A DNA stretch of 64,000 nt from Chlorella sorokiniana (GCA_025917655.1 CP084620.1:2356001-2420000), one strand, 5' to 3'. Shown: positions 23,301 to 35,475, numbered from the stretch's first letter. Made by a program: numbers and translations. The notes: generated by a model from the sequence alone, not told the origin.

Positions 23301-26300
23301 CGCGTTGCAGAACTCTGTGCGGCCGTTGATGCTGCTGACAGCGGCACGACAGCTGCGATGTTGGCCCGGGAGGCTCTGGCTGCTGCTCAGGCTTCCGAGG
23401 AGGCGGCGGCACAATCAGGTACATGTGCTTTGTTGTTGTTTATAAAAGGGCGTTGCGACATGCAAGTTGCCAGCGTGATGCGTAATTATTGCCTTGTTTA
23501 GTCTGCTAGCTAACACTGGTCGATTCTGATCCTGCAGGCGTTCCTGCAGCCATAGCAACAGCAGCGGCTGCTGCACAGCTTGCCGCGGTGGCAGAGACAG
23601 TGGCAGCCAAGAGGGGGAGGCTGAGCAGGCCACTGCTGCGGCTGCCGCTACTACTGAGCAGGCAGCAGCCTCTGCAATTTCAGCCAGCAGTGTGGAGACG
23701 GCGTTGAGAGCGGCCGACGATGCCCAGGAGGCAGCGACTGCTGCAGCCAACGCAGCTGAGGCAGCAAACAGCAAGGCTGCATCCTTTGCTGCTCAACAGG
23801 CGGCAGAGCATGCTGCAGCTGCCAAACAGGCTGCGGTGGCCAAGGCAACTGCAGAGCAGGAGGCAAACACAGCATTACAGCAGGTTGAAGCAGCATCACG
23901 CAGCCTCGCCTCTGCTGATGCTGTTGAATCAGTACAGGCAGCTGCCTCTGCAGCATCTGCAGCAGCCCAAGCAGCAAAGCTTGCGGCAGAGCGCGCCGGC
24001 ACAGAAGCCGCCTGTTCCACAGCCACCAGGGCTGCTGAGCTGGCTGCCGATGCAGAGAGCATATCTGCATCAAAGCTGTCAGCCCAAGAACAGGCTTTAG
24101 CAGCTGCAGCTGCAGCGCAGGACGCGTTGGCAAGCCTGGCAGCCTGCAAGGACTTGGTGGCTGCAGCGGCTGTGGCTGAGGCGGCAGAGGCTGCTGCCGT
24201 GACAGCTCAGCAGGCAGCAGAGCTCGCTGGAACTTCCCACGCCCTTGCTGCCGCACGCACAGCGGCAGAGGCCTCCAAAGCCGCACAGCAGCAGGCAGCA
24301 GCCAAGGCAGCTGCTCATGAACGTGCAACACAGCTTGCTGCTGCTGCCCAGGAGGCTTCAGCTGCGGTTGTGGCAGACACAGAACCAACAGCAGCAGCGG
24401 CGCTTGCACAAGAAGCAAAGGAGGCTGCTGCACAGGCCAGGGCAGCTGCCGATCAAGCATGCACGGAGGATGCAGAGGCAGCAGCTGTACAGGCTGCCCT
24501 TCACGCTGCTTCTGCTGTGAAAGCGGCGGAAATCATTGCAGACATGACAGCTGCTCAGGCTGCCGCTGAAGACGCTGCCAGGCTGGTAGCCCATGCACAG
24601 ACAGAGGATGAGGTGGCTGCAGCCCGCCATGCTGCCGAAGAGGCGTTGAAGACTGCCGTGGCAGCAGGGGCTTCGGCCGCTGCGCTGGGTAAGTGGTGGA
24701 GCGGGTTGCTTAGACACTGTCTATTGTTCTGGTGGCGTTTGAAAGACATAAATTTTGAATGCTGTTCTCCTATCGCAGGCATTGTGCCCAAGTCAGAGGC
24801 TGTTGCCCAGGCGGCGTTGGATGCAGCCATTGCCAAGGCCTCGTGCACGTCAGCTGCAGTTGCTGCTGCTGCTGCCGCAGCAAAGGCCTCAGCATTGGCA
24901 ACTTCTGCTGAGTCTTCACAGATTGCTGAAGCTGCTGCCCAGGAGGCCGGGAGGCGGCCGCTGTGGCTGCCCAGGAGGCCGAGCGCTGCTGCACAGCGAA
25001 AGCGCAGCAGGCAGCGGAACAAGCTGCAGCCTTTGCTGAGGCTGCGCAGAGAGCAGCCGCTGCTCTTGCTGAGCATGAACTCGCGGTGGCTGCGGCAGAG
25101 GCAGAGCGTGCATCTGCGGCCAGCCAGGCTGCCGCAGATCAATTGCCTGCCGAGTCGGCAGCACAGCAGGAGGAGCCCCAGCTGCCTGCCGAGCTGGCGT
25201 CCGTTCAGCTCGGCCATGCATGCCTCAGTGAGGAGGTAAGGCCAGGCCGCAGAACACCAATCGTGTGGCTGGTGCAACCGGCAGCCCTCCATGCACGTGC
25301 TCAGCTGCCTGCTCCCATGCTCCACTTGCTTGCCCAGTTTGGTGCCCTCAACCTCGAGTCCCGCCTGGACGCCGCCGCCCTGGAGGCAGGCCTGGCCAGC
25401 CCTGGGCTGTCAGCCGCGCTGGCAGGCCATGCGCCGGGCCTCGCCTCCCCCCCCTCATCCATGGCCCTGTCATGGGGGCCACTCCGGTGGTTGGCCGGTC
25501 GCAGCAAGGCCCTGGCCTGCTGCCAGACCAGCCTCTTGCCTCGGCCGCCCTGCCCATGGTGCCGCTGTCAGCGCTGGGAGCTGGCGGGGCCAGCGCATCA
25601 GACGTGCACGCCGCTGCCAGCCCCGTGCCCGGGGCCTCTGACGACTTCTTCACGGCTCAGGAGCAGCAGACGGCGGCAGCTGGGGCTGCAGGCCCAACCC
25701 CGCTGTCCACTGCTGCCTCACGCTCGCCGCAGTTGCCCGGCGCTTGGTCAGCAGCTGGCGCTGCGGCAGCGGCTGGAGGTGTTACAGCTGTCTCAGCGGC
25801 AGCCATGGCTGCAGGCGAGGAGCACGAGCCGGCTGGCAGCGACAGTGTTGCTCAGCAAGAGTCTGCCGCGTCTTTTGCCTTCCAGCCGGCGACACATGCA
25901 CCCCACGACGCCGCCCCCACCCCTGCTGCCGACCTGGGCCCTACGGCCGAGGCAGCTGGCGCCCAGCAGCACAGCCCGTCGGCAATGGCGGCCAGCCAGG
26001 GTCCAGCGCTCAGCCTGCAACCTCTGATGGAGGAAGGCGCCGGCTTTGACGACTATCAGTTCGACCTGCCGCAAGGTGTGGCTGGCGAGGAGCTGATGCC
26101 GCGCATCGACTGGTCCACCAAGACAGACGCAGAGATTGTGAGCCTGCGCTGGGGCGGCCGTGGGCGGACTTGGCAGAGCGTTGTGCTGGGCCTTTCTGTG
26201 GTGCTTGCGGGGCACCTGCCACTTGTCCTGCTCTCCGCTTATCCATGCTTCTGCGCCGTCGCCGCCCCACCCCTCGTCCCCTCTTCCTTGCACAGGAGGA

Positions 26301-29300
26301 GCACATCCAGAGCCTGCTGGAGCGCCTGGACGCCACGCTGGCGGCTGCAGGTGGCCTCCCCCTTCTGTCTGCTGCCACTGCCTCTATCCCGGCCTACTCA
26401 GGGTCCTGCGCCCTTGTCACTGAGCCCGCGACACGCTCGTCTGGCGCCCTCCCTCCCTCTTTCCAGCCTCCGCGGGCACCACCACCAACATTCTGGCGGT
26501 GCAGCGCGAGGCCAGCAGCATGCCGGGCTGGGCGGCCTACCGCGCTCACATGGAGTTGGGCTTCCGCCTGGGCTCAAAGCAAAGGCGAGGCGTCACTCTC
26601 TTCTAGGGGAATGAGGGGCTGCGGGCAGCTGTGCCCGCTGGCGATGTAGTCTGGCAAGTGGCTGTGCGCTGTTCCTCAAGTCTGTGGCTGTCCTCTGCGG
26701 CCCTCCCCTGGCTTGGCAGGTACCGCGAAGCCATGTACAGCTTCCAGGCGGCGGTGAAGGTGCAGGCCACCGACCCGCTGGCCCACTTCCGCATTGGCAA
26801 CACCCTGTTTGCGCTGAAGAAGTACGCAGAGGCGCGCAAGGTGCGAAGGGACTGGATGCCTGGGGCCCAATGCAGCTCAGCAGCGCCGCAGCAGCCTCGA
26901 CATGGCGTGGCAGGAGCGTTCAGCACGTTCTGCTCTGGTGCATGCTCAACCTTGTTTTCGCAATGCCGCTCAGGCCTACAACCGCGCGCTCAAGTGCTGC
27001 AAGCCGGGCGTGGAGGCCGACCAGGCGCTGCAGCCCAAGGTGTACGTTAACCTGGGCATCACTCAGGAGGCGGAGGGCCTGCTCATGAGTGCGTGCGACC
27101 ACTACAGGTGGGCCGCGCAGAGGCGGGGTGATTAGGCACCTCAGCTGGGCGCCAGCCATCATAGGTCGCAATCCAGAGGTTGCGCTTCTGTGCATACACG
27201 TCCACTTCCCCAAATCTTCGGCGGTTGTTGACCGTGCCCTCCCTTCCTGTTTGCGCCCTTGCAGGCAGGCGGTGGCGCTCAATTCCGACCACTTCCGCGC
27301 CTACAAGCTCATGGGCTCGGCCCTGTACGCGCTCGGGGACTTTGAGGGGGCCAAGGCAGCGCTCAAGGAGTCGCTCAAGTGAGGGGCAGGGTTCAGGCGG
27401 CCTGCTTTGCCTCACTACCATCCTCCTGTGGAACCTTGTTCAGCCTAGCAAGTGCCTGCCGTCTTCCTTCCACCCTTTCACTTGTTGTGCCCCCACACCA
27501 TCCCCCTGCAGGCTGAAGCCCGACTATGCCGACGCCCACTGCGACCTGGGCTGCACCTACTGCGCCCAGGGCGACATGGACAACGCCAAGCGCTGCTTCA
27601 AGCACGCCATCCGCTGCGCCCCCACCACCTTGAGGCCCACTTCAACATGGGCAACCTGTACAGGCAGTGCGCCGAGTTTGGGCGCGCTGTACAGAGGTGG
27701 GGAGGGTTGCGGGGTGGGGGTGGGGTCAGGTGGGTGGATGGTCGTGACAGAGGGGGCTGAGTTGTGCGGGAGGAGGGCGGCCCGACCAGCCCCGATGCGG
27801 TTGAGCCGGCGTCGTGCTGACAGGGCTGCCACCCCGCTGTCGCCCCTCAGCTACGACAATGTGCTGGCCATCGATGCCTCCCACTGGCGCTCCCTGCTCA
27901 ACAAGGCGGTGGTGCAGGTGGGCGGGTGCAGGGTGTTGCTGCATGTTGGGCAACGCATCGCGCATCGGTTTCCAACGTGTGACGTTCCGTGCGCTGCTCC
28001 ACCCCGCCGCAGACCTGCACCGGCGACAAGGACCAGGCCACCTTCAACTTGAAGCTTGCCCTTAAGCTGTCGGGTGCGCACCCTGCTGCCACTGGCAGGA
28101 ACATGCCAGGCTACACTTTTGCCCTGCGCTTCACCGCCTTGTCAGCTGCCGTGCTGCCGTGCCCCAAGCGCGGCCCTGGTCCCCCGCCTGCAGGCCAGGG
28201 CGGCGTGCTGGCACAGGAGGTGGACCAGCTGAAGCGCATGCTCAAGGCGGGGGCCAACTGGGAGGTGATCAGCCAGATGATGAGCTACATCAGCGACAAG
28301 GCGGCGCAGGTGGAGAGCCTGGCAGCCGACATTGCAGCCGGCACTGCAGAGGCCACCCCGCAATCCAAGCCGGTGTTTTCCATGCTGGGCGGCAAGTCGT
28401 CCAAGGTTAGGCGCGGGGCGGCCGCTTGAAACACTGCACGCCTTCAAGGGATGCTTGAATTGGGCGCGCCGCTGGACTTACCTTCCAACCATGCGCCGCC
28501 CCAGTCGTGGTTGTCCCTGTGCCCGTTGCTCGGCCCCCACAGTCGCCCATGATGATGAGCGGCAGCCCTGGCAAGAAGGGCAACAACAAGCTGAAGCGGC
28601 TGGGGGTGAACATATCAGAGGTGCGGCAGGCTTGGCGGCGCTGACGGGCGGATCTGATGGGCCAGGCAGCCATTTGGGGTGGTACGCTTTTCCTGACGTA
28701 AGGCAGCAGGCAGGCGCACCTTGGGGTCCCGCTGTACCGTGGAGTACTGCCTGAGGCACATGCAACTCGCTGCCCGCAGGCCAGCCGCGAGGTGGACCTG
28801 CCCATGCTGCAGCAGCTGCAGCCGCTGATGGGGGCCAGCGTCCGCGACATCGCGGCGGAGGCCAACGACGACAACACCAGCCGCGGCAAGCGGGTGAGGC
28901 TGTGCGCTTGCTTCTTGCGCGTGTAGTTTGAGGGGTGGGGGTGTTGGGGGCCCTTGCTTGCGCGCATTCCTTGCAGCCATTGTAACAACCAATGGTGCCT
29001 GCCGGCCTTCTTTGCCCGCGACCTCACCCTCCGCGTGTGCACACGAAACACATGTGTTGGTGTGCAGGGCAAGATGATCAAGGCGGCCAAGGCGGAGGCG
29101 CTGATCCGGCGCGTGCTGCGCACCACCCCCCGGCCTCTTCCAGCACATGATGCGCACCATCAACAGCCAGGTGCTGGTGCTGCTGGACACGCGGCGCAGC
29201 GGCTACGTCGACCTTGCCCTCATGATCATGTGCCTGCTGGCCCTCTGGTGCGTGGCAGCAGCCCCCGCCAGCACAGCCTGTACTGCGCATGCTCTGCCGG

Positions 29301-29880
29301 CAGCCGCAACGGGGGTAGCCCGCGCTCAGACCGTGGGCCAACTGGTGGTCGGGATGCACCCGGCCCGCCTGTCGCAGCGATGCCCCCGTGGTGGAGCGCC
29401 TGCACGCAGCCTACCGCGTGATGCAGTGGCGCAACCGGAGCGAGCCCATCACGCGGCGCGACGCATTCGATTACGTGGCCGCGCTGCGGGTGTGTGGCGC
29501 CGCAGGCTGGCTTACAAGCTGGCTCCTCGCTTGCGTTTGGACCCCATGTTCATGCCCTTGCAGGCGGCGTTCTGAGGCTTGGCCTGCAAAGCCACAATCC
29601 GCCCCTACCCTCAACCCCTGCCCCAGGTCATCTTTGGCGCCGCGCACAACCCCGCCGAGTGGAGCGCCCACGCCCCGAGGCCATGGACGGCCAGTTCATC
29701 AACGAGCAGCGCTGGGTGTCCATGGTCACTGACTCGCGCCTCGGCTTTGGCCTATTTGAGGCGCTGCCGCACCTTGCAAGCCGCTGGCGTGAGGCTGTCG
29801 GGCAGGAAGTGGGCAATAGTTGGTTACAGGTTGAACACCAACAAGTTGAACACCAACAAAACGTGTGCTGCAACAAGTGA
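17387..29880 (+). CDS. EF-hand and TPR protein with giant alanine-rich repeat insert
   Basis: This is called as one gene of about 12.5 kb with 25 or more introns. The N-terminus matches the plant calcium-binding TPR family (Arabidopsis At1g05150/At2g32450 type): exon 1 (17387-17456) and exon 2 (17655-17735) together make one canonical EF loop, DKNHDGGLDEAE, then VNPEVPLNEAA, GLTYEGLRRLYLE and GYGDPERDFQLLL. Next is a linker with three DVFD(F/G)L-TP motifs (18340-19010). Residues coded by about 20150-25235 form roughly 20 alanine-rich repeats. After a further linker (FDDYQFDLPQG near 26040), TPRs run from 26720 to 28070 (YREAMYSFQAAVK, FRAYKLMGSALYALGDFEGA, YADAHCDLGCTYCAQGDMDNAKRCF). The C-terminal domain of the same plant family closes it (VLLDTRRSGYVDLALMI, RRDAFDYVAALRVIFGAAHN, LGFGLFEALPHL), with the stop at 29878-29880. 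Both ends match one family, which argues against two genes. Four single-base frame slips (near 20640, 23615, 24953 and 25447) look like assembly errors. Function is unknown; calcium-regulated scaffolding is the inference. Confidence 0.75.
20150..25235 (+). repeat. Coding repeat array: about 20 alanine-rich 73-78 residue units
   Basis: Units end in a (D/E/Q)(A/S)G-type turn and are 73-78 residues apart. Counted examples: 76 (unit ending AAADAG at about 21388), 76, 78, 76, 74, 78, 78, 73 and 77. The shared core reads roughly QAVERxAxLxxAAxxxDLxxAQQAA, then AAxxAAxxAG. Two neighbouring units share MQAVERAADLLAAASTADDL and VQAVERSAELATAAATSEDL, so they are true homologues rather than random Ala-rich sequence. 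Predicted structure is almost all helix. The array is interrupted by about five introns, most of them placed at the unit-end glycine. Confidence 0.8.
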
Positions 29881-30074
29881 AAAGGCTCTCCATTTCTCAG
29901 TATCTTCATCGAAAGTATGTATATTATCCTCTCAAACAGGGCATTGTAGTTTATGGCAGGAGCAGGGCAAGGTGAAAAAGCAACAGGCTTTTTGGAGGCG
30001 CTAAGCAGCGGCGGGCAGATGGTACAGGCTGGGCACGCTGAGAGTCCATGGGCTGAGATTTGGTGGCACGGCTG
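29881..30074. other. Convergent 3' flanks
   Basis: A short gap separates the ends of two converging genes. It contains the presumed 3' UTRs, and no gene is seen. Confidence 0.5.
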
Positions 30075-33000
30075 TCAGTTGGGGATGATGAGGCTGTAGA
30101 GCTCGGCAGTGAATGCCACAATCATGAAGCACTGCGGCAGGAGCTGGGCCCAGGGGCGGGCGCCCAGCTTGCGGGTCAGGGCCAGGCTGAGCACCGCGCC
30201 AAACAGCAGGGTGGAACCCTGGAGGAACTCTGCGCCAGGGTGGAGGCGCATGGCAGGGGTGAGGTGTGATGTTCGCGGGCAGGCAACGCTCCGGCCCTGC
30301 TGGCGTGCCGCTGCCACACCCGTCGGGCTTTCCCTGGCACGCAAGAAGGGAGCGCCCCACCAAAACATGGCAGCGCCCCCTACCTGTGACCACAGGGTCC
30401 ACCACAAACGTGGGCAGCCAGGGCATGTCCAGGCCAAAGGTGGCGGCGGCCACCGGCAGCACCAGCCCCGCCTCTTCAAACGCGTTGTCCAGGTAGTAGG
30501 CCAGTGTGCCCGCCCACACCAGGGGCAGGTAGCCTGGGAACAACAGGGGAGGTCATCGTGGGTGGGTGCTGGGCATGTGGGGACGGGGCCGAGGAGGTGG
30601 GCCAACGGCGAAGAAAAGCCCGCGGAGATTGCAGCAGCCCCCACCACCCCGTCCCCACCCCCACAAATGCACACCAAGTGCACTGCAGAATGCAAGCGAT
30701 AGCAGCAGTAAACATGAACGTGCCCACCATATGCCAGCTCGATGAATGGGCGCGCAGCGGCGCCGCCGCGGCGGTTTGCTGCGTGGCTGCGCGCTGCAGC
30801 GTTGCGATTGCGCTACTGTCTGAGCTGCTGCCGCCGCCGCCGCCGCCGCCGCCGCTTGCCGCACCCGACGCCCCCAGAGCAGGCACCAGCTCCTGCCTGG
30901 CCGGCTGTGCGAGGCCCCTCCACAGCGAGTCCACACCCCAAGCCAGCGCCCCGGGCAGCGCCAGGAACACGGCTGATGTGAGGATGTGGGGCAGCTGGGG
31001 GCCTGCAGGCCAAGGGAAGCGACGAGCGTGTGGACCAGATGGACCTGCCGTCGCACGGATTACAGCAGGCAAGGTGGTGGTTGCCGGCATGCAGAGCGCG
31101 CCTCCTCCTGCTGCCGCGCACCCAGGAAGGCGTCGGGGGCAAGGCCCAGCTGCAGCAGCACGTCGTCGGCATCATGCAGGTACACTGATTGGGGGGGCAG
31201 CTGGAGGATTGTGCATGTGCGCAGGAGGTTGTGTGGGCAGCGGCGCAATGGCCCCACTACGCTCTCCGTCCAGCCATGCCCGGCGGCCGTGCCTCACCTG
31301 CTCCCAGCAGCATGAACATGAGGCAGACCTCCGGCAGCAGCGGCTTGTGGCTGGTCCACAGCTCCACGCCGGGCAGGCGCAGCCGGAACTCGATGGAGCG
31401 GTGGGGGCAGGCCTTGAGGCACTCCATGCACAGCACTGCAAAGCAGAGCAGCGGGAGGCGCTGGGCGTGGCTTGCAGCTGCCAGCATGCTGTGGCTGTCG
31501 AGCTCGCCCACAGCCAGCCAGCGGCAACCAGGCACCCAGAGGCACCCTGGGCTGCGGCGCACCGCAGTTGCGGTTGTCCACCAGCTGGGCGGGGTGGGAG
31601 TACACAGGGCAGCCGTTGGTTTCCAGGCCCTCTGGAGCCTCGGCGGGACCCCCTTGAAGCAGTGGAAGGTCTTGCAGGTGCCTGCCGAACGAGGGGAACC
31701 CAGCGGGTGGGTGACACCAGACTTCGCCAGTTTTCTTGCACAGACAGGCACGGCAGAGGCACCGTCTGCCCCCCCCTTACTGGAGCACACTCCATGCCGC
31801 GCCCGCAGTTCCGTCATGGACAGCTTGGCAAACAGGCCGTTCATGCCGCCAATGGGGCACAGGTACCTACACACGTTGTTGCATGATGCGGTGGCGGCAG
31901 ATGGGTTGAAACAGTGCGGCAGCCACGTTCAGTGCCACAAGCACAGCAAGCCTCCCTGCAAACCCAGCGTGCCCAACGGGCAGGGAGGGGGCGGGCAGGG
32001 CGGGGCGGCTGACCTGCACCAGATGCGGCGCTCGAAGAACCAGGAGCCAACCATGGCACCCGCAGTGATGAGCAGCAGCAGCCAGGACGAAAGGGCGGCG
32101 CTGTCGGGCAGGTCCCACACCTCCTCCCAGACCAGAATGGCTGCAAAGGGGCGGGGGGGGGGGGGAGAGGCGGATGGGGGCCCTTGAGCACTGGTGGAGT
32201 GTAAGGCACCCCGAACAGCCAGACAGACTGGAATTGCCCATGTGGCGAGGGCGGGCGACCCTGCCGCCGCTCACCACCAAACAGCCAGAACAGGAACCAC
32301 GGGCCGTACTTGTCCATCTGCTCCCGCGGCCACTTGAGCAGCTGGGCGCCCGGCTGCAGCGCCAGCGGCACGGAAAGGTGGTCAGAGGAGTCCGAGAGGA
32401 ACCAGCTGGGATGCAACTGAACAGCGGCGGTGCAGCCTGCTGCTTGCAGGTATGCCACCTCCCCACCTCAGCCGCCAGCGCTGCACCACCTCCCGTAGAT
32501 CATGAAGGGGCAGACGGAGCACCACACACGTCCCAGGAAAGGGTAGACGAGGAAGGACGCCGGCCACCAGTAGCACCAGAACAGGTTGAGCCCAAAGTTG
32601 TGTGACCTGCAGGCGGAGCGCAGCGGGGGGGGAGGTCGTGCCCCTTTACAGCCGAGGCGGCGCGCACGCGGCACAGGGCGCTGCCGCACCTGTCCTGGGG
32701 CCCGATGAACAGCAGCGCCACCAACGCCGCAAACGCGTACACCGTAAACCTGCAAGGCGGAGCGCCGCGGCGCCGAGTCGTTGGCACCATCAAGGGCGGG
32801 CTGCACGGGGCGCGCGGCTGGCCGCCTGTGCCGCCCGGCGTGGGCCCTCACCTGTGGTTGATGTCCTCGGGCCACAAGCTGCTGCGCAGGAACTGGCGCA
32901 GCTGCGGGATCTTCAGCAAGTTGTACCGCAGCTGGTCCTTGGGCTGCACCCAACAACAAGAGCGTGGCGAGTGTGTCACTGTTTTTTGTTTTTTTGGGGC

Positions 33001-35043
33001 TGCCAGCCATGCATACAAGCAGACGCTGATTGGGCCCGCACCTGCTTGGCAAACCAGAACACCTCCTCGGTGAGGAGGTTGCCCGAGTCGGCGGCCTGCA
33101 GGGAGGCAGTGCAGGAAAGCGCGAGTCACCTGCGCTGGCGCGCAAGCAGCAAACCACGCAGCGACCCCGGCAGCTGCCAGGCACCTGCTGCTGCATCTTG
33201 CGGGTCGCTGCAGGCCCATGCACACGCATGCACAAACTACACACACACACACAGATGCGCGCCTGCGTGGCTGCGCGCTCCACCATCGTCTTCAGCTCCG
33301 AGATGTTGAGCGGGTACGTGTACGCCTCCAGGGACCGCACTGAGTGTGTGTGGGGGCGGGGGTCCCGGCATTCTGGCAAGGAGCGTGGCATCATTGCCCG
33401 CCGCAGCTGTGCTGCATCCTCCCTTCACAGAGCCTAAAAGCCGTCTTGAGTTGCACGTTCCCTGTCAACCCGGCCCCCACCTGCTTCGTCGCTGAGGCGG
33501 ATGCCGGGCAGGTCGCGCTGCCGCGCCACGCTGCGCAGGAAGTAGGCCTGCATGGCGCGCACGTCCGAGGGGCGCACCCGCAGCGGCGGCACCTTGATCA
33601 CGGTACACACGTCAGCCAGCTGGGGCAGCGCCGTCTCAGACACCAGCAGCACGCGCGGGAAGGCGCCAGAGCTGCGAGGCAGCGGGGTGGGCGCAGTGGC
33701 TGTCTCTTTTTTGTTGGGTGGGAGAAACAACCACCCACGAACACTACCTGGGCACTGCCATCTGTGGCAGCCACCAGTGGCGCGAGAGCTGAGACGCCGC
33801 CGCTTGCCAGCAGAGCCCACCTGCTGTCCTTGCTGGCCCGTTCCACCGTGGCGCGCAGCATACACAGCGCGGCCTGGGGCGCCTTGTGGATGTTGTTCAG
33901 CAGCAGGGTGCCCTGCGATGCAGCAACAGCGGCGTGCGCGTTGTGTCAAGTGCGCAACGGTCGAGGCCAGACGAAAGCACAGCACTCACTCTCCAAAAGC
34001 CCCCCCCACACCTCTGGAGGCAGGTAGAAGAGCAGGCCCTTCTTCTGGCCAGCGCCGTACAGCTCAGAGGCATTGTCGTCCAGCCTGCGTGCACAGCGAC
34101 ACGGCAGCCATAATTCAGCTTGCTGCAAGCAGCAGAGCCAGGCTCGCCCGCGCGCTTGCCCGCACCTGTCGCAGTTGATGCGCACAAACGGCGCGGTGTG
34201 GGTGGCCGAGCCAAAGTGGATGAGCTGACCGATGGCAATGCGTGAGGAGAGGGAGGGGCAGGCAGGCGGCGTCAGCAGCACATTGCATTGTTGGCACATT
34301 GCACTGTTGATGCCCGCCAAGCTTGCTCAGCCTCAGTGTACCCACGCAGCAGTGCAAGCGCAGGACCGCAGCTCACCGCCGCGAGGTTGTCCTTCTCCAG
34401 GCCGGGCTCACCGAACAGCAGCACCGGGCGCCTGCACACAGCAACAGGGCCCTATCAGCGGGTGGGCATGCGCAGGCGCACGCCGCACTGGATGCTGCAG
34501 ACCAGTGGTGTGCAATAACAGACAGCTGGGCCCACCGCTGCGGGTCACGCGACGCCTGTACGATGGAGCGGCGCAGCGCTTTGGCATAGCGCGATTCGCC
34601 AATCACGCCGCGCTTGGGCGCCGCCACGCGATACGGCTGCAGCGCCGTGGCCCGCTCCTTCTCCTCCTGCGCTCCACGAGCACACAGCGGCAGTTGGGCG
34701 CATGGGTCTAGAAGGTGGGGGGGGGACCAGGGCAACGGCAACGCACCACCAGCTTCCGCTCTGCATCGCGCAGCTTCGCCTGCGTGTCCTCCAGCTGGCG
34801 CTTCATATCATCGTCCATGGCCTGGCGCGCGCCTGCCAGCGCCTCCTGACCAAACAGTCGCAAACCAGCGACGTCGCCATCGTCGCGGTGCGGAGCACCG
34901 GCGGAGCCCGCTGCCGCCGCTACAGCGCGATTTCGCCGACGATTGATCACCGCACATTGCTTGTTCGGAGCAGTAAGCCTAACTGGCAAGGCCTGCGAGC
35001 TTTGCAGGCCTGCCGGCCGGCTGCACTCAAACCCGAGACGCAT
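30075..35043 (-). CDS. NtrC-type AAA+ domain fused to membrane 4Fe-4S polyferredoxin
   Basis: This gene has about 20 short introns. The start at 35043 (MRLGFECSR) gives a basic, plastid-like leader and a short coiled coil (MKRQLEDTQAKLRDAERK). A degenerate sigma-54-activator AAA+ domain follows: RPVLLFGEPGLEKDN, LIHFGSATHTAPFVRINC, LYGAGQKKG, GTLLLNNIHKAPQAA, VIKVPPLRVRPSDVRAM and AYTYPLNISELKTMVERA. The second half is a NapH/NosR-like membrane part: helices around TVYAFAALVALLFIG, FWCYWWPASFLVYPFLG with CSVCPFMIYGRWC, FWLFG, SSWLLLLITAGAMVGSWFF with RRIWCRYLCPIGG, a CKTFHCFKG cluster, and a ferredoxin motif CxxCxxxCPHRSIEF, then several more helices ending AELYSLIIPN. The stop is at 30075-30077. 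A frame slip lies at a G run near 31655. Membrane electron transfer is likely; ATPase activity is doubtful. The localisation is inferred. Confidence 0.75.
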
Positions 35044-35475
35044 AGCTGTGCTGCTTTGCTGCTGGATCGTGTTTCACGACATTGCGAAAATCGGGTTCAC
35101 GCAGCATCACTCGCCTGTCTCGCCGAAACTGACACATTGTAGGGCCCCGCCATGTCGGTCTGACATCACTGTGTGGCAGATCGTGCCCTGGCTGCTCTGA
35201 AGTTCCAGGAGCACGTGTTCCCGACGCTAATTTACTCCTTGCAATTAACAAGATGAGCCAAGGTGTCAGTTTATGCTGAATAGCTTATAGGTAAGGAACC
35301 CAGCATGGATGCCTACGCTGCGTTGCCATGAGTCACGGCAAAACCGCGCTGAACATGCCAGCCGACATGGCCCCTCGCATCCTCTGCAAGCCTGCAACGC
35401 ATGAGAGAACATGGCCGCCTGCACAGCTGGTGCGGTTACACGTTGCCACGGTGTCTCTGGTGGCACCGTGGGCAA
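35044..35475. other. Intergenic region, polyferredoxin promoter side and coilin 3' end
   Basis: This is a 432 bp gap between two genes on the minus strand. It should hold the 5' flank of the AAA+/polyferredoxin gene and the 3' UTR of coilin. No further gene is seen. Confidence 0.5.

Noticed and set aside
20150-25235. Antifreeze- or silk-like protein as a separate gene
   Set aside because: The Ala-rich region is continuous through splice sites with an upstream EF-hand segment and a downstream TPR/C-terminal segment that belong to one known family.
25265-26614. Separate Ala/Pro-rich gene starting near 25265
   Set aside because: It joins the preceding exons through a splice site and a C-run frame slip, and continues into the TPR exons of the same gene.
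31189-32187. 332-codon plus-strand frame over the polyferredoxin
   Set aside because: It is the antisense of Cys-rich membrane exons with clear family motifs; the plus frame shows none.
30075-35043. Bacterial contamination explaining the sigma-54-type domain
   Set aside because: The gene is split by many GT-AG introns and lies between typical algal genes in continuous sequence.
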